Positions 19,421-28,562 of a DNA stretch of 64,000 nucleotides are shown piece by piece (the stretch's first letter is position 1; every line of letters starts with the position of its first letter). This DNA is from an uncultured Clostridium sp. GTDB taxonomy: Bacteria; Bacillota; Clostridia; Clostridiales; Clostridiaceae. A program made the position numbers and the translations under genes. The DNA is taken from the NCBI RefSeq assembly GCF_900769625.1, contig NZ_CAAGHK010000063.1, forward strand, positions 1 through 64,000, in the 5' to 3' direction. The notes under the pieces were generated by a model, which saw only the letters and a program-made list of their open reading frames with translations, had not been told where the DNA came from and did no database searches.

Positions 19421-19942
19421 TTATTTTTCAAAATCCTTATACATTAAGCTTGGCTGAATACCATTATTATTTTGATATTTACCACTATTGTATAAATCAT
19501 ATTCTCCGTGAATATCATGATAATAAATCTGACATATATCAACGTTTGGATAAATTCTTATTGGCTGAACACAGAATATTTCAAGTGTCCAGTATCCTGC
19601 AAATCCTATATCTCCAAACCCTGCTGTAACATGAATAAATAATCCTAGTCTACCTGTAGATGAACGTCCTTCAAGCATTGGAATAAACTTTTCTGTCTTT
19701 GTAAATTCATTAGTTCTTCCTAAATATAGCTTACCAGGTTCAAGTAATAGACCTTCTTCTGGAATTACTATTTTCTTAGTTGGATTTGGAGTCTTCATAT
19801 CAAGTACATCATTTTCATAAACTAAAAGTTCATTAAATAATGATAAATTATAGCTGTTTGGATTAATTCTTTTTTTATCAAATGGTTCTATTATAATATC
19901 TTTTCCTATATTTTTCAAAATTTCTTTTCCTGATAGTATCAT
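19421..19942 (-). CDS. dcd: dCTP deaminase
   Basis: Deaminates dCTP to dUTP for dTTP synthesis; trimeric and cytoplasmic. The 173-residue protein begins MILSGKEIL and carries the family core EGRSSTGRLGLFIHVTAGFG and the QIYYH segment. AAGGA lies nine bases before the ATG at 19942; the in-frame ATG nine bases upstream is too close to it. Some family members also hydrolyse dUTP, which I cannot decide by eye. It follows the methyltransferase-fold gene by about 12 bases, so the two are probably cotranscribed. Confidence 0.9.
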   Translation of the reverse strand: MILSGKEILKNIGKDIIIEPFDKKRINPNSYNLSLFNELLVYENDVLDMKTPNPTKKIVIPEEGLLLEPGKLYLGRTNEFTKTEKFIPMLEGRSSTGRLGLFIHVTAGFGDIGFAGYWTLEIFCVQPIRIYPNVDICQIYYHDIHGEYDLYNSGKYQNNNGIQPSLMYKDFEK

Positions 19943-19954
19943 TTTCTTCATTCC

Positions 19955-20704
19955 TTACATTTCTGAGTTCAATATTTCCTTAAACTCGTATAATATTTTT
20001 GTTACTTTTTTCTCACTTAATGGCTTATATTTCTCTATATATCCTGATGACTGAAGTTCAGTATAGAGATTTTTACACATACCAACCCAGTTTTCAGGTA
20101 CATAAACCCATAATATATCTTCATACCTACAACTAAGCATAAAATGCTCCATTCCCCAGAATGAATACTCTTCAATATCATGTAGTTTTATAAATTTCTT
20201 ATAATCCCTTACTACCTTTAAACTCAAAGAATATCCATATATATCTACATAAAAGAAATCAAATTTTTCTTTTTCTGCTTTAAAGGCATCACCATAGATT
20301 ATTTTTATTTTATCATTGTCTCCAAAATTGTCTATATATAAATCTATTATATCTTGACTGCATTCATAAACAATGACCTCTGTAACATCGTTTTTCTTAG
20401 CAATTTCCTGCGCCACATATCCAAGTCCAAGACCTACAATTCCAACTTTTCCACGTGCATAGCTTATTGTTTCATAAGAACTTTCAATTTCTCTCGGATC
20501 AAGTCTCATGACACATTTATCTTCATTAAACAACTCAACTATTTCTATGTTATATTCTTCAGTATTTTTATACATATACCCACGTATATCTTTTTTCTTA
20601 AATATTCTTCTACCTATTTTATATGAACCTTTAGTCACATTTTTTATAGCACTATTATACTGCTGTAAAACATTAAGAATATATTCCTTATCATATGGTT
20701 TCAT
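19955..20704 (-). CDS. SAM-methyltransferase-fold protein of unknown role
   Basis: 249 residues. The central segment VGIVGLGLGYVAQEIAKK followed by VIVYE about 15 residues later, then IIYGDAF and FDFFYVDIYG, has the order of class I SAM-binding motifs I, post-I, II and III. Spermidine synthase-like and rRNA methyltransferase folds share this layout. No substrate motif was recognised. AAAGGA precedes the ATG. It sits just upstream of dcd, which gives no clear hint to its role. Confidence 0.55.
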   Translation of the reverse strand: MKPYDKEYILNVLQQYNSAIKNVTKGSYKIGRRIFKKKDIRGYMYKNTEEYNIEIVELFNEDKCVMRLDPREIESSYETISYARGKVGIVGLGLGYVAQEIAKKNDVTEVIVYECSQDIIDLYIDNFGDNDKIKIIYGDAFKAEKEKFDFFYVDIYGYSLSLKVVRDYKKFIKLHDIEEYSFWGMEHFMLSCRYEDILWVYVPENWVGMCKNLYTELQSSGYIEKYKPLSEKKVTKILYEFKEILNSEM

Positions 20705-20865
20705 AAAATAATCCTTTCTTAAGATATTACATCTTTATTATTATGTTAATTCTATTAATAAAAAATTATATCATATATATACTAATACTACTTTTTTTGT
20801 CATATGCAGCATGTAATTAATTGTAATTTTATACACTTAATTATCTTTTTATTTTGCTTTTTATA

Positions 20866-20898
20866 TGCTATACTATTTTTACAATGACTTTTGTCATT
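20866..20898 (+). promoter_or_regulatory. Extended -10 and hairpin upstream of the HesB-like gene
   Basis: TGCTATACT (20866-20874) matches an extended -10 element. Eight bases later AATGAC-TTTT-GTCATT (20883-20898) is a perfect inverted repeat that could be an operator. No regulator is assigned. Confidence 0.4.
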
Positions 20899-20924
20899 AA
20901 CTTTATTAAAAGTAGGTGTTAATT

Positions 20925-21254
20925 ATGAAAAATATTACTATAAGCGAAGAAGCTTATAATGAATTTAAAGCATTTTTAGAAGAAAATAACATAACTGACT
21001 TTAATATTAGAATAAATTTTGCTGGTTTTGCTTGTAGCGGACCAATATTCAATATTTCAATTTCTCAAGCAACAGATGCTGATGAAGTTGAAAAAATACA
21101 TGATGTTTCATTCATTTACGAAAAAACATTAATAGATCAATTTGGTGGATTCATCATTCTTTCATCTGAAGAAAATGAAGGAAATGGCTTAAGCTTAAAA
21201 CCAGTTATTCAGCCTGAAGGCGGATGCGGTGGTTCTTGCAGCGGCTGCCACTAA
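20925..21254 (+). CDS. HesB/IscA-like Fe-S protein
   Basis: 109 residues, resembling the small HesB-related (seleno)protein group of anaerobes rather than classical IscA. Cys occurs in GFACSGPIFN, where as I recall some relatives carry selenocysteine, and the tail is cysteine-rich (GGCGGSCSGCH). A role in Fe-S cluster assembly or carriage is inferred from the fold; none is shown here. AGTAGGTG precedes the ATG at 20925; a GTG three codons earlier overlaps that site. Monocistronic, with its own promoter and terminator. Confidence 0.75.
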   Translation: MKNITISEEAYNEFKAFLEENNITDFNIRINFAGFACSGPIFNISISQATDADEVEKIHDVSFIYEKTLIDQFGGFIILSSEENEGNGLSLKPVIQPEGGCGGSCSGCH

Positions 21255-21293
21255 TCCTTACTGACTTTTAAAAGTCAGCACTTAACAGTTATG

Positions 21294-21332
21294 GTCATAC
21301 ATAAAAAAAAATATTTTATGTATGACTTTTTC
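21294..21332 (+). terminator. Intrinsic terminator after the HesB-like gene
   Basis: GTCATACATAAAA and TTTTATGTATGAC form a 13-bp stem followed by TTTTT. The separate palindrome CTGACTTTTAAAAGTCAG lies between the stop codon and this stem (21261-21278). Confidence 0.75.
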
Positions 21333-21381
21333 TTCTACAACAGGCTAATTTGCCTTTATTGACATTCCAAACTAGCACAAA

Positions 21382-22086
21382 TTACTCTTGTGGATAATCT
21401 AACTCTCTATCAAAATCAACTTTCAGTTGATCTTCCACTTCTATATTCCATTCAATATCTATGTAATCATTACTTATATCATAAATTCCATTGAGCATAT
21501 CAATCCAGTAATGATTATTGATGACTTTCTTTTCTTTATTTTCTCCACTATTGCCATTCAACTTCTCATTATTAAATTCATTAAAATACTCATATATTCT
21601 GACAGACAAATCTTCCATTGCCTTAAAACACTCTAAATCTTTCTCATTTAATATCAGTCTGCTCTGTTCATTTTTCATTTCTTTGCTCAAAGTTGACAAC
21701 ATATATTCTTTTATTTTTCCATGAATATCATTTTCTATTATTTTACCAGTTTCTATATTCTTAGCAAAAATTGATACTGAACGATGTGTATAATCTGCAT
21801 ACTGCTGCCATAGCTTTATAATATCTCCTGCAATTACATCATAATTTTTATACAGCTTTAAAATTTCTTCATTTCTTATGCTTCCCTTATCAATACTTAT
21901 ATTCAGTATATCCATTATACTTTCATTTCTCTGCCTTATCTCTTCTATTTCACCATAAGATTCATGACCCAAACTGTATCTATAACTGCATACTTTTGAT
22001 ACTGAATACATATTTACTGCTATGCTTATAACAAGCAATACAGCAAGTATAATAATATAATCTTTACTCTTAAGGTTTATCTTCAA
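21382..22086 (-). CDS. Membrane-anchored protein of unknown function
   Basis: 234 residues starting at a TTG codon with AAAGG about 12 bases upstream. One N-terminal membrane helix (YIIILAVLLVISIAVNMYSV, about residues 10-29) is followed by a charged, mainly helical domain with many Glu/Lys/Asn and no motif that I recognise. The helix and following charge suggest the body lies outside the membrane. It is 65 bases downstream of the VWA gene in the same direction and may be the last gene of that operon. Confidence 0.5.
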   Translation of the reverse strand: MKINLKSKDYIIILAVLLVISIAVNMYSVSKVCSYRYSLGHESYGEIEEIRQRNESIMDILNISIDKGSIRNEEILKLYKNYDVIAGDIIKLWQQYADYTHRSVSIFAKNIETGKIIENDIHGKIKEYMLSTLSKEMKNEQSRLILNEKDLECFKAMEDLSVRIYEYFNEFNNEKLNGNSGENKEKKVINNHYWIDMLNGIYDISNDYIDIEWNIEVEDQLKVDFDRELDYPQE

Positions 22087-22151
22087 AATATATCAAAGCC
22101 TTTCTTTTAAAGTTATGTTTATTTTATCATATGTTAACCTCTTTGCATATC

Positions 22152-23486
22152 CTATCGTGCCCAATCGTGTATAACTGCGTTAACCATCTGCAATCCTATA
22201 TTACCTTCAATCTTTTCTTGCTTTTCTCTTTGAATTCTTTTTATCTCCCCATAGGGATTTTCAAGAGACAATTCATCATGACCACATATAACCCACAATG
22301 TTTTCTTATTAAATGGTTTAAGTGCAAGCCTTTTCTCGCCAACTCCATCAGTAAAGTATACCAATATACAGTTTTTCATACTATTATCTCGTATATATTG
22401 AAATACTGGAGAAAATGCAGTCGACCCATTATTTCTGCTTCTTTTTTGAATATCCTGTTCATTTTTAAGCCTATAAACTTTCCTAATTTCATTGTCACAT
22501 TCTATGACTGTAACTTTATTCTTTGATGCACGAGTTATACTCAATATTTCAATTAATATCTTATGCATCTCGTCATCCTTCATACTGGCGCTTATATCTA
22601 CTGCAACTACAATATCCGCTTCATTTTTAGGAAGAGTTCCTCTAAGATCAAAACGTTCCGGCTGTCTTCTACTTCTTCTTACTATTGTCTTCTTATATCC
22701 ACATTTAACTTCTGGTATTGAATTTCTTAGTACAGTTTCCCATGATATCTCTGGTTTTTCATCATATGCAAGAATTATCTTCCGTAGTCCTTCTGGTGCA
22801 TTTTGATTGTATGCACTTATTGCTGTCTTCTTTGTCAGCGAACTTATACTTTCTTTATCAATATCAATTTCATCCCATATTTCATGTGCTTTATTCATAT
22901 CAATAAGATATTTCTTATCATCATCTTCTTTAACAATATCATTTTTCATTCTTGCTTTTATCGATTTATATATTTCCTGTGCATATTCTTCAACGCTTCT
23001 GTTTTCTCCCAAGTTCAAATTATGTTCCATATTTATAGCTTCAAGTTTTCTGCAGTATCCTGGCAGATCCTTTATATACTGGTTTATTGAAATATCAAGT
23101 GCCAGACCTGCTGCTTCTTTGCTGAATCTGTTCTTAAGCTGTTTTTCTCTTTCAAAATGCAGATTCATTATGTGATATATTTCATGCTTTAATAATGCTG
23201 CCATCTCCCTAATTGTACAGTTCAAGAAGAATACTGGATTGAAATACATATTGAACCCATCACGCTTTGGAATAGTTGCAATTGGTACTTTAATATCCAT
23301 TCTTACTTCACGCTTTACCATTAACATAAACTGTCCAAAAAAAGCATCATCACTTTGAAGAAGGTATAATATTACTCTTTCAACAAGATCAAAAAATCTT
23401 CTTTCAAAAAATTTACCGATTTTATTACCTTCATCTATTAAATAACTCTCTTTTAGGAGCTCTTCTCTTTCTTCATTAAAATCCAT
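22152..23486 (-). CDS. DUF2201-like putative metallopeptidase/VWA protein
   Basis: 444 residues from the ATG at 23486 (GGAGGGAGTTGT upstream; the longer frame is unlikely). The N-terminal half has an HExxH-type motif, KHEIYHIMNLH. The C-terminal half is a von Willebrand A domain whose metal-ion site starts ADIVVAVDISASM (DxSxS). This matches the DUF2201 metallopeptidase-like plus VWA family. Such proteins are typically paired with MoxR-type AAA+ ATPases, as here (ATPase gene 51 bases upstream). The likely role is remodelling or maturation of a target protein complex, by inference. Confidence 0.8.
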   Translation of the reverse strand: MDFNEEREELLKESYLIDEGNKIGKFFERRFFDLVERVILYLLQSDDAFFGQFMLMVKREVRMDIKVPIATIPKRDGFNMYFNPVFFLNCTIREMAALLKHEIYHIMNLHFEREKQLKNRFSKEAAGLALDISINQYIKDLPGYCRKLEAINMEHNLNLGENRSVEEYAQEIYKSIKARMKNDIVKEDDDKKYLIDMNKAHEIWDEIDIDKESISSLTKKTAISAYNQNAPEGLRKIILAYDEKPEISWETVLRNSIPEVKCGYKKTIVRRSRRQPERFDLRGTLPKNEADIVVAVDISASMKDDEMHKILIEILSITRASKNKVTVIECDNEIRKVYRLKNEQDIQKRSRNNGSTAFSPVFQYIRDNSMKNCILVYFTDGVGEKRLALKPFNKKTLWVICGHDELSLENPYGEIKRIQREKQEKIEGNIGLQMVNAVIHDWAR

Positions 23487-23536
23487 ACAACTCCCTCCTT
23501 TTAATAAACTTTCAATTCTCAACTATAAACTTTTAA

Positions 23537-24622
23537 CTAACTAAAAACGTTGAAGAATGCTTCAAGAAATTTATCATTATCAAGCAGTTCATCATAAATG
23601 CTGTCTTTATAATCTCTTTTTATTTCCTTCATTATTCCTAGTCTTAAATCCCTTGGATATAAGTCAAGCACTTCTGAAAACAGATTTATATTTCTTGCAC
23701 TGGCATTTTCCTTGAGATAATTTACTGCATTTTTTATTAATATATACAATCTCGAATGATTTTCCTTCTGTATTTTTTCCTTTAATCCAAATTCAAGAAT
23801 ATCATTTTCGAATATTTCTTCTACTTTTATTAAAGACTTTTTAAGATTTATCAGAAAGCTGCTAAAATCATTTGTTATTGATAATCCGACATTTCCTTTT
23901 ACTACATTTAAAAATGTTTCAAGAGAATATCTTTCCTTATTTTTTAAATAAATATAATATGATTTTGATACTCTCTCCCAGCTTCTAGGTGTTGCTTTTA
24001 TAGTATCACTGCTGTCAGGTGTATGGAGGTATTCTGGAAATGATGAAAGAAACTCTATAATATGTTCATTTATCCTTCCATCACTGCTCATCCCCCATTT
24101 AATCCACTCTTTAATATCTGAATCAAGCTGAATCCAGACAAATCTATCTTCCTGAGCTGGATCCAAATCAACAACTTCATATTGACTATTATAAAAGCCA
24201 TCATTTCTGCTTGAAGGATTCATTGCAGCAATTACTTTTACTCTGTCACTTAGTACATATCCATTTATTTCTCTATTCAATATTAAATTCATAAGTTCCT
24301 GAGCAACGGAATGATCACATCTATTCAATTCATCAATAAATAGTATAACCTTCTTATTTTCATCTTCTTTCAGTGCTCTATCTATTTCAACTAATTTATG
24401 GTGTGTTGCATAAATTGTAGTTTTATTTTCTACTACAGGAAGTCCTCCAATCTCACCTTCCTTAAGCAGATTTGCATCTATAGTAACAAGATAATATGAC
24501 TGATTTTCAGCAATATGCTTAACAAGTGATGTTTTTCCTATACCGCTTTCCCCAATAATCAATGGTACTTCATTAGATTCAAGTACAAGACTTACAGCAT
24601 TTATACATTCTGAATAGTTCAT
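23537..24622 (-). CDS. MoxR-like AAA+ ATPase
   Basis: 361 residues. Walker A is GESGIGKTS (about residues 23-31), Walker B ILFIDELNRCD (about 95-105), and a sensor-like AAMNPSSR follows, as in the AAA_5/MoxR group. The C-terminal part is helical. GGGGAGAGG precedes the ATG. It sits between a helical repeat gene and a VWA/metallopeptidase-like gene, the usual MoxR-VWA pairing in which the ATPase acts as chaperone for a substrate presented by the VWA protein. The substrate is unknown. A fragment of the intergenic repeat abuts its stop codon. Confidence 0.82.
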   Translation of the reverse strand: MNYSECINAVSLVLESNEVPLIIGESGIGKTSLVKHIAENQSYYLVTIDANLLKEGEIGGLPVVENKTTIYATHHKLVEIDRALKEDENKKVILFIDELNRCDHSVAQELMNLILNREINGYVLSDRVKVIAAMNPSSRNDGFYNSQYEVVDLDPAQEDRFVWIQLDSDIKEWIKWGMSSDGRINEHIIEFLSSFPEYLHTPDSSDTIKATPRSWERVSKSYYIYLKNKERYSLETFLNVVKGNVGLSITNDFSSFLINLKKSLIKVEEIFENDILEFGLKEKIQKENHSRLYILIKNAVNYLKENASARNINLFSEVLDLYPRDLRLGIMKEIKRDYKDSIYDELLDNDKFLEAFFNVFS

Positions 24623-24642
24623 TTATTTCACCTCTCCCCTAT

Positions 24643-25422
24643 CTATATCGAAAGCTTATAATCTACTAAATATTTTTTTGCGTTTTTGCTTCCGTATTCT
24701 CTAATAAAATTAATCTTATCCATTTCTAATATTTCAAGCTCTAAAAAATCTTTTATATATTTTCTGCTTACATCATTTCTCTTTACTATCTCTGTAAGAA
24801 CTTCCACCACAAGTTCTACATCAATACTTTCATATATATATTTAACAACATTTATATTAGCTTCAATAAACAATCTTACTTCATCCAAATCATAATTGTT
24901 CATATAATTTATAGCTTCACCATTTTCCCTCACTGCCTCTATTTTTGCTTTTAATGTCGGGTTTTTTATAAATTTTATTGCCGCATAATATGTTTTAATT
25001 GCCTGTATCTGTACTTCTTCACTTGGATTATCAATATACTTTATTGAATCGTAATCTCTGCTTACTGCCTCTATCTTCAGCTCCTCATTTGGTGATTCAA
25101 CAAATTGAATTGCCCATCCTTTAGCATGCACCGCTTCTTTAACTACTGCTGGTGTTTTTACTTTAATATATTCAAGTGAATTCCATGCACTTTTTACACA
25201 CATTATAGCAACATCTTCATCCATATTTTCTATATATCTTGCAGCTATTGGTGTCCTTTTTATTGCTTCTATCTGCATTTCTCTATTAGGATTATCTATA
25301 TATTTTATATTTGTACCATTATTTCTTATAATAAATAATTTTAATTCATCATCGCAGTTTTCTATTTTCTTTATATATTCTGGTTCATTTTTTAGTTTCA
25401 ATAAAATTTCATTATTGTCCAT
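24643..25422 (-). CDS. Helical repeat protein (DUF4116-like)
   Basis: 259 residues made almost wholly of units of 23-25 residues with the pattern I-x-x-I-x-NPNEELQIEAI, for example KYIDNPSEEVQIQAIKTYY. At least seven units are visible from about residue 35 to 200. This resembles DUF4116-type repeats and should form an alpha solenoid for protein contacts. AGGAGG precedes the ATG. It is 20 bases upstream of the MoxR-like ATPase and probably cotranscribed, so it may be an adaptor for that ATPase/VWA machine. The adaptor role is inference. Confidence 0.65.
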   Translation of the reverse strand: MDNNEILLKLKNEPEYIKKIENCDDELKLFIIRNNGTNIKYIDNPNREMQIEAIKRTPIAARYIENMDEDVAIMCVKSAWNSLEYIKVKTPAVVKEAVHAKGWAIQFVESPNEELKIEAVSRDYDSIKYIDNPSEEVQIQAIKTYYAAIKFIKNPTLKAKIEAVRENGEAINYMNNYDLDEVRLFIEANINVVKYIYESIDVELVVEVLTEIVKRNDVSRKYIKDFLELEILEMDKINFIREYGSKNAKKYLVDYKLSI

Positions 25423-25515
25423 TTAAGTATCCTCCTCATTACAAATTTAGTCTGTTACTTTAATAAGTAATTATTCAATTTCACACTTAAATGTTACTTA
25501 TTAACTATTAACTGA

Positions 25516-25551
25516 ATAAAAGCTATGTTCAAGTTACCTCAAACATAGCTT
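25516..25551 (-). terminator. Terminator after the small alarmone synthetase gene
   Basis: AAGCTATGTT (25520-25529) pairs with AACATAGCTT (25542-25551), with TTTTATT following on the minus strand, four bases past the stop codon. Confidence 0.6.
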
Positions 25552-25554
25552 AGA

Positions 25555-26346
25555 CTAATCTTTATATTTTTCAATTTCTCTTTTCACAGAAAAAAGCAAA
25601 CTATTAAGTTCCCATACTTCGCCTTCTTCTATCAATTTACTAAGTGTCTTTTCATATCTTGATGCTTCAGCATTTTTCCCCAATGAAATTAATGTGAGAA
25701 GTGAATTCATGATGCTCGTAATCAAATGAGATTTAACTTCAAATAATTTTTGTGCATCCTTGATTTCATCTTTTATTTCAAGCATTTCTTCGTCTAATCT
25801 AAAAGCTGCATCTGCTGAACGTTTAAGTTTTTCTTTTAAATTTTCTGGTATATGTTGCTTATACTTATAATTCAATGAATGTTCTATTGTTGCCCAGAAA
25901 TTCATTGCAAGTGTTCTTATCTGAAATTCTGCAAGGATTTCTACAGGACCTTCTGCCATATTCAAGGGATACTTTATTATCATATGATAACTTCTATAAC
26001 CACTTTCTTTAACATTTCTTACATAATCCTTTTCATAAAGAATCTGCATATCTTTACGTCCTCTTAAAAGTTCTACTACTGTATCTATATCATCAACAAA
26101 CTGACACATTATCCTTATTCCAGCAATATCTTCTAGTTCATATCCTATTCTGTCTATAGGTATGCCAAATTTGTTTGCTTTTTCAAGCATACTTGAAACT
26201 TCTTTTACTCTACCTGTAACAAATTCAATAGGTGAGTATTCATTTTTTCTTCTATATTCTTTTCTTATTGATCTTAATTTAACCTTCAACTCATCAACTG
26301 CTTGTTCATAAGGCATCAAAAAGTTCTTCCAATTATTTATAGCCAT
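25555..26346 (-). CDS. Small alarmone synthetase (GTP pyrophosphokinase, RelQ-like)
   Basis: Single-domain (p)ppGpp synthetase of 263 residues from the ATG at 26346. The synthetase motifs are present: EDIAGIRIMC, then SGYRSYHMIIKYP and the EFQIRTLAMNFWATIEH segment that binds and positions substrate. No HD hydrolase or ACT/TGS domains are present, so it should only make alarmone. The length and C-terminal helices fit RelQ (YjbM). The AAGGGTG element and ATG spacing select this start over the GTG three codons upstream. It appears monocistronic. Confidence 0.88.
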   Translation of the reverse strand: MAINNWKNFLMPYEQAVDELKVKLRSIRKEYRRKNEYSPIEFVTGRVKEVSSMLEKANKFGIPIDRIGYELEDIAGIRIMCQFVDDIDTVVELLRGRKDMQILYEKDYVRNVKESGYRSYHMIIKYPLNMAEGPVEILAEFQIRTLAMNFWATIEHSLNYKYKQHIPENLKEKLKRSADAAFRLDEEMLEIKDEIKDAQKLFEVKSHLITSIMNSLLTLISLGKNAEASRYEKTLSKLIEEGEVWELNSLLFSVKREIEKYKD

Positions 26347-26649
26347 TGATATCACCCTTTTATCATATCATTCGTTACTATTATAACAAAAAGTTTAAGC
26401 CATGTATAATAATTAATCAAAATATTCATAGATTTTTTATGCTATAAGTAATGCTGAATAACATATTCAGCATTACTAGAAAATAAACATTTATATTAGC
26501 TTAATTATTATCCTGTTCTTTAACACAATTTCAAATTCTGATTATTAATTATTAAATTCCTCTGTATAGTAATTTAATATCTTAGATTATTATACAGTGT
26601 ATATATTGTGATATAATTATTAATATATTTATTATATTGAGGTAATGTT
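26347..26649. other. Divergent intergenic region with a perfect 14-bp hairpin
   Basis: Contains AGTAATGCTGAATA (26447-26460), ACA, TATTCAGCATTACT (26464-26477), a perfect inverted repeat without a T tract. It lies between the divergent alarmone synthetase and DUF2225 genes. It could be an operator or an RNA hairpin in a leader; no other feature was seen. Confidence 0.5.
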
Positions 26650-27327
26650 ATGATGATATATGATGTAAGTAATTATTTATTTGATAAGACAGTAACATGT
26701 CCAGTATGTAACTTTACTTTTAAAACCCCTTGTGTTAAATCTAAATCTCCAAGAATAGAATCTAAGGATTCAGATTTTTTCATAAGATATTCAAAAAAAG
26801 TAAATCCGTATTTTTATGATGTATGGTTATGTAATTCATGTGGGTATACTGCTATGAAGTCTGATTTTGAAAATTTAAGAATATTTAGAAAAGAATTGGT
26901 TAGAAGTAACATAACTCCCAAATGGACACCTAGGGAATATCCCTAAATACTTGATGAAAAAAGTGCCATCGAACGATATAAGCTAGCTCTTTTAAACGCG
27001 CTGTTAACTTCAAGCCCTGATAGTACCAAAGCAATGATTTCCTTAAAAATAGCCTGGATGTTTAGATTACTTGAAAATAACAAATCTGAATTATCATTTT
27101 TAGGACAATCACTTGAAGGATTTAAAAATGCATATCAGAATGAACCTTTTCCAATCTATGGCATGCAGAGAGATTCTTTTATGTATCTTCTCGGTGAATT
27201 GAGCAGAAGACTTGGATATTATGATAATGCTCTATTATGGTTTTCAAGAACTATAACAAATACTAATTCATCCTATAGAATTAAGGAAATGGCCCGCTCT
27301 AGCAAAGACTTGATAAAAAATACGTAA
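26650..27327 (+). pseudogene. DUF2225 family protein interrupted by one in-frame stop
   Basis: Two segments in the same frame, split by a single TAA at 26944-26946. The first (98 residues) has zinc-binding pairs CPVC and CNSC typical of DUF2225. The second continues with ILDEKSAIERYKLALLNALL and TPR-like helices to the TAA at 27325-27327. Joined, the product would be about 225 residues, the usual family size. GAGGTAATGTT supports the first ATG, and a terminator follows. Either a recent nonsense mutation, a sequencing error, or readthrough. A Met at 27034 could start the second half but lacks an obvious ribosome binding site. Confidence 0.75.
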
Positions 27328-27347
27328 TATATAGATTTTTTACATAA

Positions 27348-27391
27348 AAAAATCACGTAAAATTAAATTAATTAGTTACGTGATTTTTATT
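27348..27391 (+). terminator. Intrinsic terminator after the DUF2225 gene
   Basis: AAAAATCACGTAA (27348-27360) and TTACGTGATTTTT (27376-27388) form a 13-bp stem ending in T. It may also serve transcription from the opposite side. Confidence 0.75.
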
Positions 27392-27466
27392 TATTTCAAT
27401 AATTATATTTTTATTCTTTGATTAGTCCCTGGAAATTATATATTGTAACCTTATCATTAAGTCTTC

Positions 27467-28156
27467 TTATAAAATTCTCTTTGGATTAAAATCTATATAA
27501 TCTGCAGATGTAAGAATATATTCTACATTATCCCATACTCCATTTAATACTTTCCCCTGTAGTACTGGACCATGCAAATGTCCATAAATCACCTTTTCAA
27601 CACCATATTCTTCTATTATGTTAACAAAATCAGATTTTTGGAACTTTTCATTTGTTGGTGGATAATGAAGCATTACAATAATTTTTTCAAAACCCTGCTT
27701 CTTTGCTGCATCCAATGATAACTTCAATCTTATTATTTCTCTTTTATATATTTTATCATCCTTTGACGTAAACTTATCAGTTCCCGGGCACATCCATCCA
27801 CGTGTTCCACAAATTGCATAATCATCGTAAACATAAAAATTATTCTGAAGAAACTTTGTGTTTTCATACATAGCATTTAACTTTGAAATACTGTTCCACC
27901 AATAGTCATGATTACCTTTGCTGATAATCTTTCTCCCTGGAAGTTCGTTTATCCAGTCAAGATCATATTTACTATCTTCTTCTTTTAAAGACCATGAAAT
28001 ATCTCCAGCAATAAGTACCATATCATCATCAGTGATTTTGCTGATCCAGTTTTCTTTAATCTTTTCGCAATGATTTTTCCACTTATCACCAAATATATCC
28101 ATTGGTTTCTCTACATTAAATCCTAAGTGTAAATCTGAAATAGTATAAAGTGCCAT
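27467..28156 (-). CDS. Metallophosphoesterase
   Basis: 229 residues with all calcineurin-like motifs: DLHLG (residues 9-13), AGDISW, KGNHDYWW, MLHYPP and YGHLHG. These bind two metals and cleave phosphoester bonds. The substrate cannot be told from sequence; relatives include predicted phosphohydrolases of the YpbG/icc type. AAAGGTG precedes the ATG. It is 20 bases downstream of the FlhB-tail gene and probably in one operon with it. Confidence 0.85.
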   Translation of the reverse strand: MALYTISDLHLGFNVEKPMDIFGDKWKNHCEKIKENWISKITDDDMVLIAGDISWSLKEEDSKYDLDWINELPGRKIISKGNHDYWWNSISKLNAMYENTKFLQNNFYVYDDYAICGTRGWMCPGTDKFTSKDDKIYKREIIRLKLSLDAAKKQGFEKIIVMLHYPPTNEKFQKSDFVNIIEEYGVEKVIYGHLHGPVLQGKVLNGVWDNVEYILTSADYIDFNPKRIL

Positions 28157-28176
28157 TAAACTTTCACCTTTCTGTC

Positions 28177-28434
28177 TTATCTCTTCTTGTCTAAATCCGT
28201 AACAAAGGCTATTACATGTGCTACAGCCTCGTATAATTCTTCAGGAATCTCACTTCCAACATCAACATTACATAATAAATCAGTCAATTCTTTATTATAT
28301 ACTATAGGAACATCATTTTCCTGTGCCTTCTCTATTATTTTGTCAGCAATATGCCCAATTCCTGCCGCTGCTACAGTAGGTGCATCACTATTAAATTCAT
28401 ATTTTAACGCAGCTGCCTTTTTCCTCTGCCTCAT
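28177..28434 (-). CDS. FlhB C-terminal domain-like protein (YlqH type)
   Basis: 85 residues equal to the cytoplasmic tail of the flagellar export switch protein FlhB: KKAAALKYEFNSDAPTVAAAG and DVPIVYNKEL match the conserved parts. The NPTH autocleavage site and membrane part are absent, so it is a free tail. In Bacillus the homologue YlqH lies beside the FliK-like YlqG, the same pairing as here (gene at 28563). Role unknown; interaction with the flagellar export gate is inference. GAGGAG precedes the ATG. Confidence 0.82.
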   Translation of the reverse strand: MRQRKKAAALKYEFNSDAPTVAAAGIGHIADKIIEKAQENDVPIVYNKELTDLLCNVDVGSEIPEELYEAVAHVIAFVTDLDKKR

Positions 28435-28562
28435 ACCTTACACTCCTCACCAAGAGATTTTACATGCTTTGAAACTATATTATCACACTCATAATTATAT
28501 ACATAGATTAATTTTACTCCTAAGATTAATTTTATACAAATAATAATATCTTAATTTATCAA

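Noticed and set aside
22131..23175. Several plus-strand frames opposite the VWA gene
   Set aside because: They overlap each other and are antisense shadows; composition is typical of reversed coding sequence.
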